From: Acidobacteriota bacterium
GTDB taxonomy: Bacteria; Acidobacteriota; Terriglobia; Terriglobales; Acidobacteriaceae
Reading direction: 5' to 3'
NCBI GenBank assembly: GCA_023441255.1
Contig: JAEZPW010000349.1
Location: 1-16,679, forward strand
DNA: 16,679 nucleotides
Shown: positions 13,756-16,679 of the stretch, in pieces
How the letters are laid out: every line of letters starts with the position of its first letter
Position numbering within the stretch: the stretch's first letter is position 1
Notes under the pieces: model-generated
Told to the model about the DNA's origin: nothing
What the model saw: the letters and a program-made list of their open reading frames with translations, nothing else
Databases searched by the model: none
Position numbers and translations under genes: made by a program

Positions 13756-14858
13756 GAGCCATGGTCATCGTCGGCGGCGATGAAGGCGGGGTGTTCGGCC
13801 CGGGATCTCCGATCGCGTTTCTCGATGTGCTGGGCCGCCCGGTGCTGCAGCGCGTCCTGGATCGGCTACAGCGATTCGGCGTGGGCGACGCGACGGTTGT
13901 ATCGGAATATCCGCCTCCGGCGCGAAACTTCGACAGCGTCACCTGGGTCGATACTCACGGAAACGAACCGTGGCGAGCGGCTGAAAAGGTCTTTTCCGAA
14001 ATGACGCAGGCGGGCGCGCGGATCGTGCTGATTCTGCGCGTGGGGGCCTACGCTGAAATCGACTACGACGACCTCGTACAGTTCCATCTGGAGCACGCCA
14101 ACAGGGTGACCGCCGTTGTGCAGGCGAGCGGTCAAGCAGTCGGTGTGTTCGCCGTGAACGCGTCACGTCACAACGATGCGGGCTATTTACTGCGGCACAG
14201 GCTCGGAATCGCACGACTGCCACACTCGCTCTACCAGTTTGACGGGTACGTGAACTGCCTGGAAGATGCGGCAGATCTGCGCTACCTCGCCGTTGACGCT
14301 TTCTGCGGCAATGCGCAGCTAAAGCCCGCTGGAACGGAGATCAAGCCGGGGGTGTGGGTGGGGCAAGGTGCGACGATACACAAGCGGGCGCGAGTGCTGG
14401 CGCCATGCTTCATCGGCGCGCATGCGCGGGTACGCGCGGCGGCGTTGATCACCCGCTGCAGCGTCCTCGAGCACCATTCCCTTATCGACTGCGGCACCGT
14501 GGTGGACAACGCGACCGTGCTTCCGCACACCGCGATGGGCGCCGGGCTGGATCTGTCGCACGCGGTGGTTGGGCCGGGCCGGATCGCGCACCTCGGGCGA
14601 AAGGTGGAGGTCGAAGTAGCGGACACGAAACTTGTCGGATCCGTTTTTGCCGCCCCAGTGAGATTGCTCGGTCATGTCGCGTCCCTGGCGGCGTTCCTGC
14701 CTGCGCAGATGGCGCGGGGATTGGCAGGAAAGCCGGCGCGCGCGGCCGAACCTTCGGTCGCAGATGCAGTACAAGTGCCGTCGCCGGTGCTGGACGGCAC
14801 GGCACAAGAAGAGTTTCCCGCAAATTTCGTAGTGGCGAGGAGATATGGAAACGAGTAG
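13746..14858 (+). CDS. Degenerate nucleotidyltransferase-like domain fused to a left-handed beta-helix
   Basis: A 370-residue protein overlapping the preceding gene by 10 bases. Residues 5-130 follow the plan of sugar-phosphate nucleotidyltransferases: strand-loop VIVGGDEGGVFGPGSPIAFL, then GRPVLQRVLDRLQRFGV, and DYDDLVQFHLEHANRVTAVV like the 'dl..ll..H......T' segment. The catalytic signature GGxGTRLxPlT...PK is missing (no Arg, no Lys), and the metal-binding Asp after ILIL is replaced (ILRVGAY). Residues about 198-285 show hexapeptide repeats of a left-handed beta-helix (PGVWVGQGATIHKRARV, then CGTVVDNATV). The tail (300-370) is Ala/Pro-rich. GlmU, GlgC and mannose-1-phosphate guanylyltransferases share this order, but this one is probably not a working nucleotidyltransferase; binding, acyltransfer or regulation are alternatives. 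It is co-transcribed with the glycosyltransferase and STAS genes. Confidence 0.8.
   Translation: MDVRAMVIVGGDEGGVFGPGSPIAFLDVLGRPVLQRVLDRLQRFGVGDATVVSEYPPPARNFDSVTWVDTHGNEPWRAAEKVFSEMTQAGARIVLILRVGAYAEIDYDDLVQFHLEHANRVTAVVQASGQAVGVFAVNASRHNDAGYLLRHRLGIARLPHSLYQFDGYVNCLEDAADLRYLAVDAFCGNAQLKPAGTEIKPGVWVGQGATIHKRARVLAPCFIGAHARVRAAALITRCSVLEHHSLIDCGTVVDNATVLPHTAMGAGLDLSHAVVGPGRIAHLGRKVEVEVADTKLVGSVFAAPVRLLGHVASLAAFLPAQMARGLAGKPARAAEPSVADAVQVPSPVLDGTAQEEFPANFVVARRYGNE
14837..14842 (+). promoter_or_regulatory. Ribosome binding site of the STAS gene
   Basis: GAGGAG lies immediately before the ATG at 14845 (two bases from its end, four from GAGG), inside the last codons of the preceding gene, with a 14-base gene overlap. 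Confidence 0.6.
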
Positions 14859-15300
14859 GCCAGTCGTCGTGAAACATCTGCCGGAACGCGTCAACCAGAA
14901 GCAAGCCCGCCTGTTCCTGCGCGAAGTGCAGCCGCTGGTCACGGTCGACCGGCCGCAGGTGGTGTTCGATCTCTCGGCGGTCAAGCAGCTGGACGCCGCC
15001 GGGGTGGACGCGCTGCTGCAGTGCATGTCAGAGGTGATGAAGCGCGACGGCGACCTGAAACTTGCAGCCATTTCCCCGCAGGCCGCGGTGATCCTGGAAT
15101 TGACTCGTGCCGACCGCCTTTTCGAGATCTATAACACCGCCGCTGACGCGGTTCGTAGTTTCAGCCGTTTCATACCCTCCGCCATGCGACACCAGCCCTT
15201 CGCGTCTACCGCTGCCATTGCGGGCGCCAGTGCCACTTCTCCCTCCGGTGCAAGACTGCCGCAGAGTCCAGGCAACAGTGGGACGGATATCGCTGCATGA
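14845..15300 (+). CDS. STAS-domain protein (anti-sigma-factor-antagonist-like)
   Basis: A 151-residue protein. Residues 5-108 form a STAS domain: PQVVFDLSAVKQLDAAGVDALLQ (37-59), GDLKLAAISPQAAVILELTRADRLFEIY (69-96). In SpoIIAA-type antagonists the loop reads DSSG and the first serine is phosphorylated by the cognate anti-sigma kinase. Here it is DAAG (50-53), so Ala51 replaces the switch serine. Residues 110-151 are a Ser/Ala/Pro-rich tail with no domain. Within an exopolysaccharide operon it may bind a partner constitutively or act as a structural module; no partner kinase or phosphatase is in the window. The gene overlaps its predecessor by 14 bases and the flippase start by four (ATGA). 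Confidence 0.85.
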   Translation: METSRPVVVKHLPERVNQKQARLFLREVQPLVTVDRPQVVFDLSAVKQLDAAGVDALLQCMSEVMKRDGDLKLAAISPQAAVILELTRADRLFEIYNTAADAVRSFSRFIPSAMRHQPFASTAAIAGASATSPSGARLPQSPGNSGTDIAA

Positions 15301-16679
15301 GTGTTCCCGCCACCATGTCGGCGCAGAACAGCGCCCGATGGCGCGCAGCTATCAACATGCTCCGCCCGAAGCAGGCACAACTGATCGGCGGCAGCGTGGT
15401 GATGCTGGTCGGCTCGGGGGTGGTGAGCGCCGTGAACTTCGGCTACAACGTGGCCGTTGCACGATTGCTCGGTCCGGCGGCTTTCGGCCACGCGGCGGCG
15501 GGGGTCACGCTGCTGATGCTGGTCTCAGCCATCACCCTGGCCTTCCAGTTGGTGTGCGCCAAGTTCATTGCACGCAACGAAACTGCCGGGGCAAAGGCGT
15601 CCGTTTATCGCACGCTCATGCGGCGCGCGTGGTATGTCGGCGTGGCGCTGGGTTCGGTGCTGATCTTCGCGAGCGGTCCTGTCGCGGACTATCTGCATCT
15701 TCCTTCCGCGACCTTGGTTGTGCTGCTTGCATTTGGGATCGCGTTTTACATCCCGCTCGGAGTCAAGCGCGGCGGACTACAGGGCATCTGCTCGTTCGGC
15801 AAGCTGACGCTGAACTTCGTGCTGGAAGCGCTCACGCGTTTTCTGGGCGCGATTGTGCTCATCGAGATCGGTCAGGGTGTTTATGGTGCGGTGGGCGCCA
15901 TAGCGCTCTCGGTGATCCTCGCCTACTTCCTGCCGCTTACGCCCCGTGAACTAGACGCGCCGCTCGAATCGGGACTCCCGGCGCCCTTCGGCGAAGGGAT
16001 GCAGGCTATCGTATTTTTCGTCGGCCAGGTCATTATCAACAACATTGACATCCTGCTGGTGAAGCACTTTTTTGACTCGCAAGTGGCCGGGCTCTATGCC
16101 GCAGTGGCACTGGTCGGACGCGTACTTTACTTCTTCTCGTGGTCCGTCGTGAGCGCCATGTTCCCAATCACCGCGGCGGCGAGAGCGGAAGAAGAAAGTG
16201 CGAGCGTTCTGGTGGTGCCGCTGACACTCGTTCTCGGCATCTCGATCACGTTCACCGGGGGGCTGATTCTGTTTCCGGAGTTCGCCCTGCGCATGATTTT
16301 CGGCACCGGATTCCAAGAGGCAGGCCAGCAACTGGGACCGCTGCTGGCGCTCTACGCGGCTGCCACCGGGATTTATGCGTTGGCGGTAGTGCTGATGGCC
16401 TACGAGATGTCACGCAGACTGGCGAACACCGGTCTGATCCAGTTGTTGTTCAGCGGCGCGATCATTATTGGAATCGCGGCATTCCACTCCAGCCTGCGCG
16501 ACGTGGTTGTCGTGCAGTTGGTCGCGATGGTTGTGCTGCTCGCGACCGTGTCGCGGCCCTTCTTCAATGCCGCGAGACTAGCAGTCGCAGGCGGTGGCGA
16601 GTTGACGGGGCCGCCTGTGGAGGTCGCACCGGCACGCGTGGTGGTCGTGGATGCGGCGACCCAGGTGGATGCGGCGACC
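15297..16679 (+). CDS. MOP-superfamily polysaccharide flippase (Wzx-like), 3' end missing
   Basis: The frame is open for 461 codons to the window edge without a stop. The ATG at 15297 overlaps the STAS stop as ATGA. The protein is very hydrophobic with about twelve predicted membrane segments, beginning with LIGGSVVMLVGSGVVSAVNF followed by GYNVAVARLLGPAAFGHAAAG, the characteristic 'R.LGp..fG' opening of Polysacc_synt/oligosaccharide flippases. A mid-protein segment, FFVGQVIINNIDILLVKHFFD, has the 'N.D.l.v......' of the second half. It should move lipid-linked oligosaccharide, or with the GT4 enzyme a growing glycan, across the inner membrane. The last visible residues are an Ala/Val tail with a VDAATQ repeat, so the stop is probably near. 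It is not a close visual match to PelG, so assignment to the general flippase family is safer. Confidence 0.9.
   Translation, partial: MSVPATMSAQNSARWRAAINMLRPKQAQLIGGSVVMLVGSGVVSAVNFGYNVAVARLLGPAAFGHAAAGVTLLMLVSAITLAFQLVCAKFIARNETAGAKASVYRTLMRRAWYVGVALGSVLIFASGPVADYLHLPSATLVVLLAFGIAFYIPLGVKRGGLQGICSFGKLTLNFVLEALTRFLGAIVLIEIGQGVYGAVGAIALSVILAYFLPLTPRELDAPLESGLPAPFGEGMQAIVFFVGQVIINNIDILLVKHFFDSQVAGLYAAVALVGRVLYFFSWSVVSAMFPITAAARAEEESASVLVVPLTLVLGISITFTGGLILFPEFALRMIFGTGFQEAGQQLGPLLALYAAATGIYALAVVLMAYEMSRRLANTGLIQLLFSGAIIIGIAAFHSSLRDVVVVQLVAMVVLLATVSRPFFNAARLAVAGGGELTGPPVEVAPARVVVVDAATQVDAAT
16647..16679 (+). repeat. 18-base direct repeat at the flippase C-terminus
   Basis: GTGGATGCGGCGACC occurs at 16647-16661 and again at 16665-16679, an 18-base period encoding VDAATQ then VDAAT. 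The window ends inside the second unit, so the number of copies is unknown. Confidence 0.7.

Overview
The window looks like chromosomal DNA of a GC-rich Gram-negative bacterium, most likely an Acidobacteriota (Terriglobia-like) genome. This assignment is an inference. It rests on the GC-rich codon third positions, the C-terminus of an outer-membrane TonB/Oar-type barrel at the left edge, an outer-membrane TPR/beta-barrel protein, and degenerate intergenic repeats (motifs CCTGAAGG, GCGGCTAAAGCCGC and TCGCTCGGAATGACAA) that I associate from memory with acidobacterial genomes. No 16S rRNA or tRNA is present to confirm it.

Layout. Positions 1-54 hold the end of a barrel-type gene, followed by a strong intrinsic terminator. 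A NAD(P)+-dependent aldehyde dehydrogenase (357-1862) follows a leader with two further terminator-like hairpins. A degenerate repeat patch (about 1875-2118) precedes prmC (2193-3041), the release-factor glutamine methyltransferase, which may be transcribed almost leaderless. Convergent to it, across a dense patch of small palindromic repeats (3065-3300), lies a four-gene minus-strand operon (7860 down to 3382). In transcription order it encodes a 598-aa polytopic membrane protein of GT-C/PTPS-related type, a membrane-anchored NTF2-like plus FxLYD-like protein, a secreted Ig-like/invasin-like protein, and a small secreted protein with an IMS/NTF2-like tail. The first three are joined by 1-4 base overlaps; the fourth is separated by a repeat element or coupled through it.

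A divergent 368-base control region (7861-8228) separates this from a plus-strand operon running off the right edge (8229-16679). Its genes are a 1417-aa outer-membrane protein (signal peptide, more than 20 TPR repeats, C-terminal beta-barrel), a GT4-type glycosyltransferase, a nucleotidyltransferase-like domain with lost catalytic motifs fused to a left-handed beta-helix, a STAS-domain protein lacking the phosphorylatable serine, and a MOP-superfamily (Wzx-like) polysaccharide flippase. Gaps are 16 bases or less and the last three junctions overlap.

Working together: a cytosolic GT4 enzyme, an inner-membrane MOP transporter and a TPR-scaffold/barrel porin are the core parts of Pel-type exopolysaccharide systems (PelF, PelG, PelB). 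I infer an exopolysaccharide synthesis and export locus with unusual regulatory parts (pseudo-nucleotidyltransferase, non-phosphorylatable STAS), no visible c-di-GMP receptor, and a divergent set of envelope proteins that may assist. This is the most interesting candidate system in the window.
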